Shown: positions 15,153 to 23,567, counted from the first letter of the stretch. The stretch: 64,000 nucleotides of DNA from DATBLE01 sp963775695 (GCA_963775695.1 CAVZJU010000001.1:496001-560000), one strand, 5' to 3'. The notes: generated by a model not told the origin, from the sequence alone. Numbers and translations: made by a program.

Positions 15153-15294
15153 CCGCATTTGCGCGCCCGTCGAGACGTCTGCTAGCCTCGGCGGCTCGAT
15201 GTTGCTCTTCGGCTGACACGTCGTCCCGCGCACCCCCCGGCAGTGGTCGGTGGGTGCTGCGTCCGTGTCCTGTCCCGAGCCTGAGGAGTAACCG
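15153..15294 (+). promoter_or_regulatory. Putative promoter and structured leader of the ABC exporter operon
   Basis: Within the 232-base gap ahead of the ATPase gene, TTGCGC, an 18-base spacer and TAGCCT (about 15159-15188) could be a promoter. The transcript would then carry nested pairings, GACACG with CGTGTC outside and GCACCC with GGGTGC inside (about 15214-15270), before the GAGGAGTAACC ribosome-binding region. No known riboswitch class was recognised, and 15063-15150 shows nothing definable. Confidence 0.3.
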
Positions 15295-16089
15295 ATGAAC
15301 GCCGTTGAAGTCCACAACCTGCGCAAGGAGTTCGTCCGGAAGGACGGGCGCAAGCGCACCCGTGTCGACGCCTTACGAGGGATCACCCTCGAGATCCGCC
15401 GCGGCGAGTGCATCGCCATCCTCGGCCAGAACGGCTCGGGGAAGTCCACCCTGGTCCGGCTGCTCTCGACGCTGCTGCTGCCGGACGGCGGCACCGCGCG
15501 CATCTTCGGACACGACATCGGCGAGACCCGGGCCGTCAGGACGATGGTGAACCGCGTCTCGGTCGAAGCCTCGTTCTTCAAGAAGATGTCGGCGACCGAG
15601 AATCTCGCCTACGCGGCGCGGTTCTACGGGCTGACCCCGAGGGAGACGCGCGAGCGGATCCCGGTGATCCTCGACCGGGTCGGCTTCCCCGTCTCGCGGC
15701 GCACGCATTCGATGGAGAACCTCTCGCGGGGGACACAGCAGAAGGTCGCGCTCGCGCGGGCACTGCTCACCTCGCCGGTGCTGCTGCTGCTCGACGAGCC
15801 GACCACCGGCCTCGACCCTCGCTCCAAGCTGGAGGTGCAGGACTTCATCCGCGAGGTGCGGGCGGTCAACGACACCACGATCCTGCTCTGCACGCACGAC
15901 CTGGCCGAGGCGGAGATCCTCGCCGAGCGGATCGGCATTCTCGACGACGGTCAGCTCCTCTGCCTGGAGCCCGCCGACGAGATCAAGGAGCGCTACGGGG
16001 CCGAGACGCTCGAGGAGGCGTTCTTCGCCGCGACCGGCCGCACGTTCGAGGACGAGCGGGAGGAAGAGGAAGAGGAGGTGACCGCATGA
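15295..16089 (+). CDS. ABC-2 type exporter ATP-binding protein
   Basis: 264-aa ATPase of a DrrA-like exporter. Walker A is GQNGSGKST, the signature is LSRGTQQKVALARALL, and Walker B is LLLLDEPTTGLD. The C-terminus is acidic (about ten Glu/Asp in the last fifteen residues). It is coupled by ATGA overlap to the permease that follows. The substrate is unknown; drugs, lipids or polysaccharides are all possible for this family. Confidence 0.9.
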   Translation: MNAVEVHNLRKEFVRKDGRKRTRVDALRGITLEIRRGECIAILGQNGSGKSTLVRLLSTLLLPDGGTARIFGHDIGETRAVRTMVNRVSVEASFFKKMSATENLAYAARFYGLTPRETRERIPVILDRVGFPVSRRTHSMENLSRGTQQKVALARALLTSPVLLLLDEPTTGLDPRSKLEVQDFIREVRAVNDTTILLCTHDLAEAEILAERIGILDDGQLLCLEPADEIKERYGAETLEEAFFAATGRTFEDEREEEEEEVTA

Positions 16090-16913
16090 CCGCGATAGCC
16101 GCCCGCGCGCGCCACGAGCTGATCGGCCTGCTCGGCGTCGTCGAGCGGAACTGGTACCTCGTCAAGCGCTACGCGATGTGGGAGCTCGCGTTCTTCGTCT
16201 GGACGATCGCGAACACCCTCTCGATCGTCTTCATCTCGAAGGCCGCGGGTCTCCCGCCCGCGCAGGAGAACCGGCTGACCACGGTGCTGCTGATCGGCGC
16301 CGTGATCTGGGCCTACCTCGGGATCATCTTCGAGATCCTCACCGAGACGGTCGCCTGGGAGCGCTGGGAGGGGACGATCGAGTACACCTTCATGGCGCCG
16401 CTCTCGCGCCCCGTGCACCTGATCGGCATGGGCCTGTTCGCGATCGCGTACGGGCTCGTCCGCGCCACGCTGATCTTCGCGGTGGTCGCGGCGATGTTCG
16501 GGCTGCACATGCCGGAGGCGAACTTCGGCACGGCGCTGCTGCTGCTCGGGATTGCGTCGGTCTCATTCATCGGCATCGGGATGATGACCGCGGTCCTGCC
16601 GCTGATCTCGCCTGAGAAAGGCACGCAGCTCGGCTTCATGGCGCAGGGGATCATGCTGGTCGTCTCGGGCGTCTACTACCCGACGTCTGTGCTGCCGCAG
16701 TGGATGCAGGCGATCTCGACGATCTCGCCGGCCACCTACGCGCTGCGCGGAATCAGGGCGGCCATCCTCGAGGGGGCGGCGCCGGCGGATGTCTGGGGCG
16801 ACATCTGGCCGCTGCTCGTGATCGGCGTCGTCGCAATCCCGCTGGGCCTCTGGGTCTTCCGGCGCGGCGAGCAGTACGCGAAGCGGCACGGGAAGCTCAA
16901 GCGGTCGGGATGA
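16086..16913 (+). CDS. ABC-2 type exporter permease
   Basis: 275 aa with six predicted membrane segments, starting in an ATGA overlap with its ATPase. WERWEGTIEYTFMAPLSRP and VVSGVYYPTSVLPQWMQAIS are typical ABC-2 membrane-domain features. It ends with a basic tail (KRHGKLKRSG). It forms a half-transporter pair with the upstream gene, likely two plus two subunits. Confidence 0.88.
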   Translation: MTAIAARARHELIGLLGVVERNWYLVKRYAMWELAFFVWTIANTLSIVFISKAAGLPPAQENRLTTVLLIGAVIWAYLGIIFEILTETVAWERWEGTIEYTFMAPLSRPVHLIGMGLFAIAYGLVRATLIFAVVAAMFGLHMPEANFGTALLLLGIASVSFIGIGMMTAVLPLISPEKGTQLGFMAQGIMLVVSGVYYPTSVLPQWMQAISTISPATYALRGIRAAILEGAAPADVWGDIWPLLVIGVVAIPLGLWVFRRGEQYAKRHGKLKRSG

Positions 16914-17251
16914 TCGCGATCCGGCGCGCCGAGACCGAGGCCGACCTGGAGCGCTGCGTCCGGATCTTCAACGCCGTGCATGCGGAGGACAGGATCGCCC
17001 TCCAGGACTTCCGGAGCCGCGCCGAGCACCTGCGTGGCGCCTACGTAGTGGAGGTCGAATGCATGCCGGACGTGCCGGCGACGACGCCCATGGCGGCGCT
17101 GCCCTTCGAGCGATGGCATGAGCTGATCGCGGATCACGCGGTTACGTTCGTCGCGCTCGACGGCGGCCGGGCCGTCGGGTACGCGGCCCTCGAGCATCTG
17201 CTCGGCTACGCCGAGCGTCTCGGCTCGATCGTCGTCGAGCGCGAGCTCTAG
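16910..17251 (+). pseudogene. Truncated GNAT acetyltransferase remnant
   Basis: 113-codon frame in an ATGA overlap with the permease. The start (IAIRRAETEADLERCVRIFN) looks like the first strand and helix of a GNAT fold, and FVALDGGRAVGYAALE like its central strands. The acetyl-CoA loop (R/Q-x-x-G-x-G/A) that should follow is missing and the frame stops soon after. The middle also appears shortened. Either an internally deleted, C-terminally truncated gene or a very reduced family member. Confidence 0.5.
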
Positions 17252-18663
17252 CCGAAGACCGGGCTGACCGTGGTGTAGGCGTTCGCCCTGTACGCGGTCG
17301 CGGTCACGCGGAGGACGATTCTGTACCGGCCCGGCTTCAGCTTCGCGCGCGGCAGCTTGGTTGGAACCGCGGCCCGGGTTCGGTCGCGAATCGTCGCGAC
17401 GGGTCTCGACGAGCCGACGCGCCGGAACGTCTCGGTGTAGGCGCAGTCGGCGTCACAGGTGAGCATGCGCCGCTTCCAGTCGACGAGCGGCCGGGGCGCC
17501 AGGAGCGCGGCGCAGCCCGCCACCGTGCGGACGCGGTAGCGCCTGGCGGCGGCGGCGATCGCCGCGCGGCTCGACTTGGGCGTCGTGCGGTCGGCGTAGT
17601 AGACGCCGGACTGGAAGCTCGCGAGGAACGGGCTGTCGATCAGCCGGAAGACCATCAGCGTGCGCACGGTCGGCTGGCACGCGGCGAGGTGGAAGCCGGC
17701 GGCGTAGTACCTGGCCTGCGTCGCCTCGCTGACCGGATGCGTGGTGGCGGGCTCCGTCCCGGTGTAGAGCGAGGCGCGTGCCGGCGGGATCTTCGCCTCG
17801 ACCCCGAACTCGTCGTAGACGAGCGGCAGCGTCTGCCCCTTCTGCTTCGTCCCGCCGAACGCCCGCTGGAGCAAGGAGATCAGCTTCCCGTAGTCCGCGA
17901 TCGTGACGGTGTTGGCGAGCGGATTGTGCCGGAAGGTCGGGGGCAGGTCGGAGCGCTCCATGTACGGGTGGTAGGAGAAGGCGTCCATGAGCGGTCTCGT
18001 CCGGTGCGAGGCCCGGTACGCCGCGCCCAGGTCGAGGATGAACCGGGCGGGTGAGTGCGTGTCGCGGCCGGTGCCGCGCTTGTTCGTGCCCGAGTGAGCG
18101 AGCGTCCCGCCGACGATCTCGACCCGGGGTGCCACGCGCTTGAGGGCGTCGTACGTGCGGGCGAGCAGGCGCTCGTAGCCGACGGCGGCTGCGTCCTGGC
18201 CCGCCCGACCGAACTGCGGCGACCAGAACAGATTCAGGTTGGGCTCGTTGCCGACGACCACGTGCTTCAGGCCCGGGAGCCCCTCGACGACGCCGGCGAG
18301 CCAGTTCGCGAAGCGCGTCTGCTCGGCGGTCGTCCTCGGCGTCTGCGAGCTGCCGGCCGGATAGGCGTCGAGGTAGACGTCGCTCCCGGCGGCCCGGGCG
18401 GCGGCGATGCCGTTGCGGAGGTCCGAGAGCAATCCCGGGTCCACCGACGTCTGGCTCCGCTCCCAGGTGACCGTCACCCTGGCGGTGTCCCCGAGGCTCG
18501 CGCTCTCCATCAGCGCCACCGTCGACTGCTGGAGGGTCGGGTCGAGAAGCTCGGGCACGACCGACCCGATCTGGAGCGGTGCCCGGGCCGGTGCCGTCTG
18601 CGCTGCCGTGGCAGCGACCGCGGCGACGACGAGCAGCGCAAGCGAGACCCCCCTCACACGCAT
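17248..18663 (-). CDS. Secreted glycoside hydrolase-like protein (clan GH-A fold)
   Basis: 471 aa with an N-terminal signal peptide (basic MRVR, then a hydrophobic run, cleavage near the Ala-rich residues 20-28). A TIM-barrel glycosidase pattern is suggested by VVVGNEPNLNLFW, with the acid/base Glu at about residue 140, and LVYDEFGVEA, with the nucleophile Glu at about 285. The last 80 residues look like a separate beta-rich domain with two Cys. Substrate unknown. Stop codons of this gene and the GNAT remnant overlap convergently. Confidence 0.65.
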   Translation of the reverse strand: MRVRGVSLALLVVAAVAATAAQTAPARAPLQIGSVVPELLDPTLQQSTVALMESASLGDTARVTVTWERSQTSVDPGLLSDLRNGIAAARAAGSDVYLDAYPAGSSQTPRTTAEQTRFANWLAGVVEGLPGLKHVVVGNEPNLNLFWSPQFGRAGQDAAAVGYERLLARTYDALKRVAPRVEIVGGTLAHSGTNKRGTGRDTHSPARFILDLGAAYRASHRTRPLMDAFSYHPYMERSDLPPTFRHNPLANTVTIADYGKLISLLQRAFGGTKQKGQTLPLVYDEFGVEAKIPPARASLYTGTEPATTHPVSEATQARYYAAGFHLAACQPTVRTLMVFRLIDSPFLASFQSGVYYADRTTPKSSRAAIAAAARRYRVRTVAGCAALLAPRPLVDWKRRMLTCDADCAYTETFRRVGSSRPVATIRDRTRAAVPTKLPRAKLKPGRYRIVLRVTATAYRANAYTTVSPVFG

Positions 18664-18692
18664 CGAGCCAGCCTACCTGGGGTGAACGAGGG

Positions 18693-19433
18693 TCAACCCG
18701 CGGGAGCGCGGTAGTTCGGTCGGACACCGGCTTCGCGGAAGCCGGCTCGGAGGATGTTGCGAAACGAGCTCGACGGGCGGTCGTCGGCGAGCTCGCCGGT
18801 CTCCGTGACCACCGTCCCGCAGCCCTGCCGGCGTGCGTCCTCGATGCGGGCAGCGAGTATTGCGCTCTGGGCGCCGCGGCCCCGGTACTCCGGCAGCGTC
18901 GCGCCGAACCCGAGCCAACCGACGCCGCCGTCCACATAGAGCGCACCCGCTCCGGCCGGCCGGTCGCCGTCGTAGGCGACGTAGCACGACCATCCGGGGC
19001 GGTCGACGACGTTCGCCGCGAACGGCTCGGTCCATCCGGGCAGGCTGTAGCCGCCGACGACGACGGCGGCGAAGTCGCCGGCGCGGGCGCGCTCGACGGG
19101 CACGACCGAAAGCTCGCTGGTCGCCCGGCGCGGGGAGACACCGCGCGAGAACTTCATCCAGCCGTAATCGCGCGCGAAGCCGCGTGCCTCCAGCTCGGCT
19201 CCGAGCCCGTGGGAGTCCGACGCCCACCACGGGGTGCCGCCGTAGAAGGCGGCGATCTCGTCGAGTTGGTCGACGGAATCGAGCCCGAGTACGCGGTTGA
19301 AGATCCGGCCTTCGAGCCGCGGCAGCTTCAGGCAGACCGCGCTGCCGATCTCGGCCAGCTCGCAGAACTCGGACGAGGCGCGATACGCATCGGCGTAGGC
19401 GGCCCGCTCCGCGGACTCGAGGTCGACGACCAC
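18693..19433 (-). CDS. GNAT-family N-acetyltransferase
   Basis: 246 aa. The C-terminal half carries the acetyl-CoA-binding motif ATLPEYRGRGAQSAILAARI, with VEDAR-like helix residues after it; the N-terminal half is a degenerate related domain. Start is GTG 19433. It sits between the secreted glycosidase and the divergent glnA. Substrate cannot be inferred. Confidence 0.75.
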   Translation of the reverse strand: MVVDLESAERAAYADAYRASSEFCELAEIGSAVCLKLPRLEGRIFNRVLGLDSVDQLDEIAAFYGGTPWWASDSHGLGAELEARGFARDYGWMKFSRGVSPRRATSELSVVPVERARAGDFAAVVVGGYSLPGWTEPFAANVVDRPGWSCYVAYDGDRPAGAGALYVDGGVGWLGFGATLPEYRGRGAQSAILAARIEDARRQGCGTVVTETGELADDRPSSSFRNILRAGFREAGVRPNYRAPAG

Positions 19434-19452
19434 GTTCGACAGCCTACTGCGC

Positions 19453-19553
19453 TATGCTCGCGGTGTCCGTAGGCGACGTTGCCTCGGGCGCGGGCCCTGT
19501 CGTTCAAGGGCGCCGGCGCTCGGGGCTTTTCCATTTTCCTGGGGAGGAGACGC
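19453..19553 (+). promoter_or_regulatory. glnA promoter and attenuator-like leader
   Basis: TATGCT (19453-19458) preceded by TGCGC suggests an extended -10 box. The leader can form a hairpin AGGC-GACGTT-GCCT (19471-19484; six-base loop with G at position 4). Alternatively GCCTCGGGCGC (19481-19491) can pair with GCGCTCGGGGC (19516-19526), an 11-bp stem followed by TTTTCC. The shared GCCT segment makes the two exclusive, parallel to the glnK leader. GGGGAGGAG at 19541 is the ribosome-binding site. Confidence 0.4.
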
Positions 19554-20921
19554 ATGGCGCAGCAGGTCGAATCGAAGAACCGGGCGACGTCCAGCGAGGA
19601 GGCCCGGCAGCAGGTCGCGGCGAAGTGCAAGACGGAGGGAATCGAGTCGATGCTGCTCTGGTTCACCGACCTCGAGGGGCACCTGAAGAGCTTCGCGATC
19701 ACACCCGACGAGCTCGAAGGCGCGCTCGACGACGGCATGGGCTTCGACGGCTCGTCGATCACCGGCTTCAACGCGATCGAGGAGTCGGACATGGTCGCCA
19801 TCCCCGACCCCGGCACGTTCGTGGTGATGCCGTGGCGCTCGGGCGAGTCGAAGGTCGGCCGGATGATCTGCGACGTGGTCACGCCCGACGGCAAGCCGTA
19901 CGAGGGCGATCCCCGGTACGTGCTCCGGCGCGCGCTCGAGCGGATGAAGGGCCTCGGCTTCGACACCTTCAACGTCGGCCCCGAGCTCGAGTACTTCCTG
20001 TTCAAGGACGCGAAGGGCACCGAGACGCTCGATGAAGGCGGCTACTTCGCGATGACGACGCAGGACGCCGCCACCGAGCTGCGCAACGAGACGATCCAGG
20101 CGCTCGAGAAGGTCGGCATCCCGATCGAGTACCACCACCACGAGGTCGGCCCGTCCCAGCACGAGATCGACATGCGCTTCGCGAGCGCGCTGGACATGGC
20201 CGACCACACCCTCACCTACCGGCTCGTGGTCAAGGAGATCGCCGCCAAGAACGGCGTCTACGCGACGTTCATGCCGAAGCCGATCTTCGGCGAGAACGGC
20301 TCGGGAATGCACACCCACCAGTCGCTCTTCACCGGCGGCCGGAACGCCTTCTTCGACGAGGCCGACAAGTGGCACCTCTCCGACGTCGGCAAGGCATTCA
20401 TCGCCGGCCAGCTCCACCACGCCCGCGAGATCGCCGCGGTGTTCGCGCAGTGGGTCAACTCGTACAAGCGGCTCGTCCCCGGCTACGAGGCGCCGGTCTA
20501 CGTCGCCTGGTCGCAGCGGAACCGCTCCGCCCTGATCCGCATCCCGCTCTACAAGCCGGGGTCGGAGCAGGCGACACGCGCGGAGATCCGCTGTCCCGAT
20601 CCGGCGTGCAACCCGTACCTGACGTTCGCGGCGCTCCTGCACGCGGGGCTCGAGGGGATCGAGAAGGGCTACGAGCTGCCCGACCCGATGGAGACCAACC
20701 TCTACCACCTGACCGCCGAGCAGCGGCGTGAGCGCGGCATCGTCGCGTTGCCCGAGACGCTCGGCGAGGCGATCGACGAGCTGTCCCAGTCGGAGCTGGC
20801 GCGGACGGCGCTCGGCCCGCACATCTTCGACCGCTACGTCGAGATCAAGCGCAAGGAATGGGACGAGTATCGCGTCCAGCTGACCGAGTGGGAGCTGGAG
20901 CGGTATCTGCACGCTCTGTGA
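19554..20921 (+). CDS. glnA: Glutamine synthetase type I
   Basis: Forms glutamine from glutamate, ammonia and ATP. 455 aa. DGSSITGFNAIEESDM, GPELEYFLF, HHHEVGPSQHEIDMRF, FGENGSGMHTHQSLF and NRSALIRIP are metal, glutamate and nucleotide site segments. The NLYHLTAEQRRERGI region looks more like the GSI-alpha than the adenylylated GSI-beta form, though the Tyr itself is present. ATG 19554 follows a strong GGGGAGGAG site. Genes for ammonium uptake lie 5 kb upstream. Confidence 0.95.
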   Translation: MAQQVESKNRATSSEEARQQVAAKCKTEGIESMLLWFTDLEGHLKSFAITPDELEGALDDGMGFDGSSITGFNAIEESDMVAIPDPGTFVVMPWRSGESKVGRMICDVVTPDGKPYEGDPRYVLRRALERMKGLGFDTFNVGPELEYFLFKDAKGTETLDEGGYFAMTTQDAATELRNETIQALEKVGIPIEYHHHEVGPSQHEIDMRFASALDMADHTLTYRLVVKEIAAKNGVYATFMPKPIFGENGSGMHTHQSLFTGGRNAFFDEADKWHLSDVGKAFIAGQLHHAREIAAVFAQWVNSYKRLVPGYEAPVYVAWSQRNRSALIRIPLYKPGSEQATRAEIRCPDPACNPYLTFAALLHAGLEGIEKGYELPDPMETNLYHLTAEQRRERGIVALPETLGEAIDELSQSELARTALGPHIFDRYVEIKRKEWDEYRVQLTEWELERYLHAL

Positions 20922-20981
20922 CAAAGATCTAGAATGAGGAATACGCCTCGCCACCCTGCGGCGGCGAGGCTGACTGACGGC

Positions 20982-21021
20982 CGACTGCGAGCTGCGTTCA
21001 TCCGCAGCTCGTGGTCGTTTT
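20982..21021 (+). terminator. glnA intrinsic terminator
   Basis: CGAGCTGCG-TTCATC-CGCAGCTCG forms a 9-bp stem extended by CGAC/GTCG beyond a two-base internal loop, followed by TTTT. A second hairpin, CCTCGCC...GGCGAGG (about 20946-20969), precedes it. The position 60 bases after the glnA stop fits termination of that transcript. Confidence 0.7.
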
Positions 21022-21039
21022 GGGGCCTGCGCTCTTGCA

Positions 21040-21190
21040 GTCGCAGCCGCGGCCGACATGGCGGCCGCGGCTCATTTGCGGCAGCTGAGGTGCGAACGAG
21101 CTTCGGGGAGGGGGGTTCATGGGGGGAACCGGCCGTTCCCCCCATGCGGGCGAGCTCGCGGCCGAAGGCTGCGGCGAGCGGTCCAGTCAA
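21040..21190 (+). repeat. Composite palindromic repeat, copy C
   Basis: The fullest copy. Module 2, GCCGCGGCCG-ACATGG-CGGCCGCGGC (about 21050-21075), is followed by a GGGGAGGGGGG run and module 1, ATGGGGGGAAC-CGGCC-GTTCCCCCCAT, with perfect 11-bp arms. Flanks GGGCGAGCTCGC match copies A and B. It fills most of the 316-base gap between glnA and the next gene; 21191-21237 shows nothing further. Confidence 0.75.
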
Positions 21191-21237
21191 AGGAGGGCGC
21201 GCCCCACCGCGCCTCTCCCGTGACGCTCTCTCGGCGT

Positions 21238-21495
21238 CTAGCCGAAGCTCTGGATGGACTCGCGCACGAGGCGCAGGCCGATCACGCCGCTGCGTCCGTC
21301 GATCGCGCTGATCGCGTCGGCGGGGACGAGCCGGCGGCGGCGAAGGAAGCCCGACCGGACGGCGAGCGCGTCCGGGACGTCCGGGGAGGTGCCGTACATC
21401 GGCGCCTCCACCCGGCCGACGACCCGACCGCGCGCGTCCGCGACCAGGTACCCGGTCGTGGAGGTGAGATCGATCGCGGCGGCGGCTGAGCTCAT
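21238..21495 (-). CDS. PRC-barrel-like small protein
   Basis: 85 aa from ATG 21495 (98 if an upstream in-frame start is used). DLTSTTGYLVADARGRVVGR, a variable loop, then LVPADAISAIDGRSGVIGL resembles PRC-barrel domains, which mediate protein or RNA contacts and are common in small actinobacterial proteins. No partner is evident from the neighbourhood. Transcribed opposite to glnA and the kinase. Confidence 0.55.
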   Translation of the reverse strand: MSSAAAAIDLTSTTGYLVADARGRVVGRVEAPMYGTSPDVPDALAVRSGFLRRRRLVPADAISAIDGRSGVIGLRLVRESIQSFG

Positions 21496-21618
21496 TGCCG
21501 GCAACGCTATTCCCCGCATGAGAAGGAAAGACACGCGATTCGTAAGGATTCCGTTAAGCGCCTAACCACGTCGTCAGTCGGGTTCGACAGCGCCGCGGGG
21601 TGTCCTGTGCCACCGACC

Positions 21619-21630
21619 TACAATCGGTGC
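21619..21630 (+). promoter_or_regulatory. Leaderless-type promoter of the sensor kinase gene
   Basis: TACAAT (21619-21624) followed by six bases and then GTG 21631 places the expected transcription start on the start codon. No ribosome-binding site precedes the GTG. The same geometry occurs at the downstream response regulator gene. Confidence 0.5.
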
Positions 21631-23034
21631 GTGGACGTCCCTGCGCGCCATCTGCGCCTTCTGACGGACACGATCGCCGCGGTCAACTCCACCCTCGACC
21701 TCCAGGAGGTGCTCGAGCTGGTCGCGACCAACGTGGCCGAGGCGCTCGGCACCGATGCGTGCTTCGTCTACCTGTACGAGGAGCGCTCGGGCGAGCTCGT
21801 GCTGCGGGCGACGCATGGGACGTCGGTCGAGGAGATGACGCGCCGCCCGCGGATGCGGCCGGGCGAGGGAATCACCGGCGTCGCAGCCGAGGAGCGCCGG
21901 CCGGTGATGATCGCCGCCCAGGCGCATCTCGACCCGCGGTTCAAGCGGTTCGTCAACCTGCCCGAGGAGGAGTACGAGTCGATCCTCGCCGTCCCGATCC
22001 TGGCGCGCGCAAAGCTGGAGGGCGCGCTGAACGTGCGAACGCGCGAACCCCGGGAGTTCTCGGCCGCCGAGGTCGACCTGCTTCTGGCGATCGCCGCCCA
22101 GGTGGCACAGTCGATCGAGCACGCGAAGCTCTACTCGCAGGCACAGCGGCGCGTCGAGGAGCTCGAGGCGCTGGCCCGCATCTCGGAGGCCGTGTCCGAG
22201 TCGCTGTACCTGGAGGAGTCGCTGGAGGCGATCGTCAAGACGACCATGGACGCCGTCTCCGCGACGGGCGCGGCGCTCGTGCTCGAGGACGGGAAGATCG
22301 CGTGGCCGGAGGGCCGCCCCGGCGAGCACGCGGTGCGGACGCCGCTGCGCTGGAAGCGGCGCCAGATCGGCGAGCTCGTCGCCGACCGCGACACGCCGTT
22401 CACCGACGAGGAGCGGCAGCTGCTTGCGTCGATCGCCCATCACGCCGCGGTCGCCCTGGAGCACGGGCGTGCGGTGATGCGCGGGGTCCTCGCCCAGGAG
22501 ATCCACCACAGGGTCAAGAACAACCTCCAGACCGTGGCGTCGCTGCTGCGGCTCCAGGCGCGCGGCGACGTCGTCGATGCCCGGCGGGCACTTGACGACT
22601 CGGTCAACCGGATCCTCGCGATCGCCGCCGTCCACGAGGTGCTCACCGAGCGTCGTGACGAGAGCGTCGACCTCGGCGAGCTCTTCGAGCGCCTGCGGGC
22701 GACGCTCGTGCAGGGGCTCGCCGCGGACAAGCAGGTGGCGTCCTCGCTCGAGCCGGTGTCGCTGGCGGGGAACAGGGCGACCGCCCTCGCCCTCGTCTTC
22801 TCCGAGCTCTTCCAGAACGCGCTCGAGCACGGCGGCGGCTCGGTGCGGATCGAGCTTGCGCAGCGCAACGGCGACATCGTCCTCGCGATCGCCGACAACG
22901 GCCGGGGAATCGACGGGGCGCCGCAGGGAACGGGGCTCTCGATCGTCGAGGCGCTCGTGCGGGACGAGCTCGGCGGGACGCTCTCGCTGACCGACGAGGG
23001 CGGGCTCAGGGCGGAGGTCGTGTTCCCCGCGTGA
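21631..23034 (+). CDS. GAF-domain sensor histidine kinase, HisKA_2 type (PdtaS-like)
   Basis: Cytoplasmic kinase of about 467 aa without membrane segments. A GAF domain covers about residues 5-160, then a coiled linker (residues 160-190) and a second, weaker sensor region. The HisKA_2 dimerisation motif EIHHRVKNNLQTVASLLRLQ (near residue 290) carries the phospho-His, and the ATPase domain has LVFSELFQNALEHG and IADNGRGIDG. This architecture pairs with ANTAR regulators such as mycobacterial PdtaS/PdtaR, and the ANTAR gene lies 530 bases downstream. Start set at GTG 21631; the frame is open to 21607. Confidence 0.88.
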   Translation: MDVPARHLRLLTDTIAAVNSTLDLQEVLELVATNVAEALGTDACFVYLYEERSGELVLRATHGTSVEEMTRRPRMRPGEGITGVAAEERRPVMIAAQAHLDPRFKRFVNLPEEEYESILAVPILARAKLEGALNVRTREPREFSAAEVDLLLAIAAQVAQSIEHAKLYSQAQRRVEELEALARISEAVSESLYLEESLEAIVKTTMDAVSATGAALVLEDGKIAWPEGRPGEHAVRTPLRWKRRQIGELVADRDTPFTDEERQLLASIAHHAAVALEHGRAVMRGVLAQEIHHRVKNNLQTVASLLRLQARGDVVDARRALDDSVNRILAIAAVHEVLTERRDESVDLGELFERLRATLVQGLAADKQVASSLEPVSLAGNRATALALVFSELFQNALEHGGGSVRIELAQRNGDIVLAIADNGRGIDGAPQGTGLSIVEALVRDELGGTLSLTDEGGLRAEVVFPA

Positions 23035-23558
23035 GACGGCCGGAAGAGGTGTTCGTCTTCGTTCGGCGCGGCGACCAGTACCTCGTCCTGCATCGCGCGC
23101 CGCGAGGCGGCTCGTACTGGCACGGCGTCGCCGGTGCACTCGAACCGGGCGAGGACCACCCCGAAGCCGCGCGGCGCGAGCTCGAGGAGGAGACCGGCCT
23201 CGTCGCCGATCCAGTCCCCGTCGGCCGCCCGTACGCGTACCCGATCGATGAGGAGCCGCGGTACCTGGAGCTCGTGCCCGCAGGGACGACGGAGATCGTC
23301 GTCGGGACGTTCCTCGCCGAGGCCGGCATCCTCGAGATCCTTCAGCGCGAGGGCCAGGCCCCGGGCGGTTACAGGCAACGCCGTTCGCAGCTCCGAAAAG
23401 CGGCGCGGCTCGCCGAGTTCGGAGAGGATCGGCAGCGACCACGTCCTCCCGGCCGGCCAGCAGGGCGTGAAGCCTTCGAACGGGCGGCGCGGGCTCGCGG
23501 CCCTGCGGGGGTGAGCACGTACTCGGCCCACGGGCCGCGTTCGGCTCCGGGTACCTAG
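23031..23558 (+). CDS. Nudix hydrolase with rearranged C-terminus
   Basis: The first 98 residues are a normal Nudix start, with the complete box GALEPGEDHPEAARRELEEETGL split over residues 35-57 and GTTEIVVGTFLAEA. After about residue 99 (near base 23327) the sequence loses all Nudix character and becomes Arg/Pro-rich. The opposite strand there encodes an HxlR-like fragment. The gene therefore seems cut and joined to foreign DNA; activity is doubtful because the last strand and helix are gone. GTG 23031 overlaps the kinase stop. Confidence 0.7.
   Translation: MRRPEEVFVFVRRGDQYLVLHRAPRGGSYWHGVAGALEPGEDHPEAARRELEEETGLVADPVPVGRPYAYPIDEEPRYLELVPAGTTEIVVGTFLAEAGILEILQREGQAPGGYRQRRSQLRKAARLAEFGEDRQRPRPPGRPAGREAFERAARARGPAGVSTYSAHGPRSAPGT
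23319..23531 (-). pseudogene. HxlR-type regulator fragment
   Basis: On the minus strand the tail of the Nudix gene reads WSLPILSELGEPRRFSELRT followed by ALPVTARGLALALKDLEDAG. This is the recognition-helix half of an HxlR/MarR-like winged helix. The normal N-terminal Cys-containing segment is only hinted at (FTPCWPAGRT), and the wing and C-terminal helices are missing. Probably a broken gene left at a recombination junction. Confidence 0.5.
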
Positions 23559-23567
23559 ACTCGCCGT
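23556..23567 (+). promoter_or_regulatory. Leaderless-type promoter of the ANTAR regulator gene
   Basis: TAGACT (23556-23561), six bases, then GTG 23568. As at 21619, the -10 box places the transcript start on the start codon, so the regulator may be expressed independently of the kinase. Confidence 0.5.

Noticed and set aside
15063..15294. Possible tRNA or known riboswitch in the exporter leader
   Set aside because: No TTCRANYC T-loop or acceptor pairing was found, and no conserved riboswitch core was recognised; left as an untyped structured leader.
20834..21190. Minus-strand frame across the glnA terminator and repeat copy C
   Set aside because: It translates hairpin and repeat sequence and has no ribosome-binding site.
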